From positions 1 to 15,478 of the forward strand of contig JAESSR010000050.1 of the NCBI GenBank assembly GCA_016764015.1: 15,478 nucleotides of DNA. The letters are read 5' to 3'. The position numbers and the translations under genes are program-made. The notes below the pieces were generated by a model, which saw only the letters and a list, made by a program, of their open reading frames with translations, was not told the origin of the DNA and made no database searches. Shown one piece after another: positions 15,311 through 15,478 of the stretch (the first letter of the stretch is position 1; every line of letters begins with the position of its first letter). This stretch comes from Phycisphaerales bacterium (lineage in GTDB: Bacteria > Planctomycetota > Phycisphaerae > Phycisphaerales > UBA1924).

Positions 15311-15311
15311 T

Positions 15312-15336
15312 GAATCCTGTGTTTGCACACAGACTC
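15312..15336 (-). promoter_or_regulatory. Leader hairpin with GCAA tetraloop
   Basis: On the minus strand GAGTCTGTGT pairs with ACACAG-(G)-ATTC around a GCAA tetraloop: ten pairs with one G-U and one bulged G. It lies 35 nt before the PEP-CTERM start. There is no following U-run, so it is not a standard terminator. Confidence 0.5.
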
Positions 15337-15377
15337 CCCGGATGAACAAATCATCGGCAACGCGGGTTCAAAGAGAT

Positions 15378-15420
15378 GGTGGGGAGGGTTCGCTTGGGAA
15401 GGAGGGCGAACAAGTCCACC
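15378..15420 (-). promoter_or_regulatory. Possible riboswitch expression-platform hairpin
   Basis: Lower stem GGTGG/CCACC, an internal loop, and upper stem GTTCGC/GCGAAC around a 12-nt loop containing CCTCCTT, the same sequence as the 16S rRNA anti-Shine-Dalgarno. It lies 30-odd nt below the B12-box. The bases after it (ATCTCTTTG on the minus strand) are only modestly U-rich, so either weak termination or loop pairing with a purine-rich partner is possible. Confidence 0.45.
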
Positions 15421-15449
15421 AACCCCAATCGCGAGGGCCGACATACATG

Positions 15450-15478
15450 TTCGAGGCAGGTCTTCCGGCTCTGGGTTC
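15450..15478 (-). promoter_or_regulatory. Cobalamin riboswitch, 3' end only (cut by window edge)
   Basis: On the minus strand, 15470-15455 read AGCCGGAAGACCTGCC, the highly conserved B12-box that closes the cobalamin riboswitch aptamer, preceded by GAACCCAG as usual for this element. The rest of the aptamer lies beyond the window. The orientation points to the PEP-CTERM gene and the minus-strand genes below it, about 175 nt upstream of the first start. Known switches of this class turn expression off when adenosylcobalamin or another corrinoid binds. Confidence 0.85.

Noticed and set aside
15277..15444. Upstream extension of the PEP-CTERM reading frame
   Set aside because: It lies in the riboswitch leader, lacks signal-peptide character and would place about 56 polar residues before the signal sequence at 15276.

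Overview
The window looks like a chromosomal segment of a planctomycete, most probably class Phycisphaerae. Three things suggest this: a prepilin-type protein of the planctomycete kind (RAFTLIELLVV N-terminus with a late ADGSV motif), a secreted protein with a VPAPGA...RRRR sorting tail of the PEP-CTERM kind, and a BatA-like von Willebrand protein beside large secreted proteins of unknown function. Coding density is very high. Two convergent gene pairs meet with 0 and 1 nt between their stop codons. I see no rRNA, tRNA, CRISPR array or insertion sequence.

Left part (1-6358). Plus-strand genes encode an ISC-type [2Fe-2S] ferredoxin, a secreted protein related to peptide-N-glycosidase F with an extra N-terminal lectin-like domain, the 23S rRNA 2'-O-methyltransferase RlmE, and a BatA-like von Willebrand membrane protein. 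A 596-residue secreted protein of unknown function lies convergently on the minus strand.

Middle (6359-10417). Plus-strand genes encode a glycine-zipper lipoprotein, the elongation factor LepA (EF4), a two-helix membrane protein, an AT-richer orphan protein and a six-helix potassium-channel-like protein. The last 26 bases of lepA, which include the ribosome binding site of the next gene, occur again (25/26 identical) at the end of the small membrane-protein gene.

Right part (10419-15478, all minus strand). This is the most interesting region. The window edge cuts through the 3' end of a cobalamin (vitamin B12) riboswitch, recognisable by its B12-box. Below it, in order, are a PEP-CTERM surface protein, a secreted PQQ-like beta-propeller, a prepilin-like protein, a 77-78-residue BFD-type [2Fe-2S] protein, an NfsA/FRP-type flavin oxidoreductase and an exported histidine phosphatase. 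The four genes from propeller to oxidoreductase overlap by 4, 4 and 8 nt, so they are very probably translationally coupled; the phosphatase follows after 34 nt. I infer a B12-controlled envelope system, possibly for corrinoid capture followed by reduction. The riboswitch and gene order are visible in the sequence; the function is inference.
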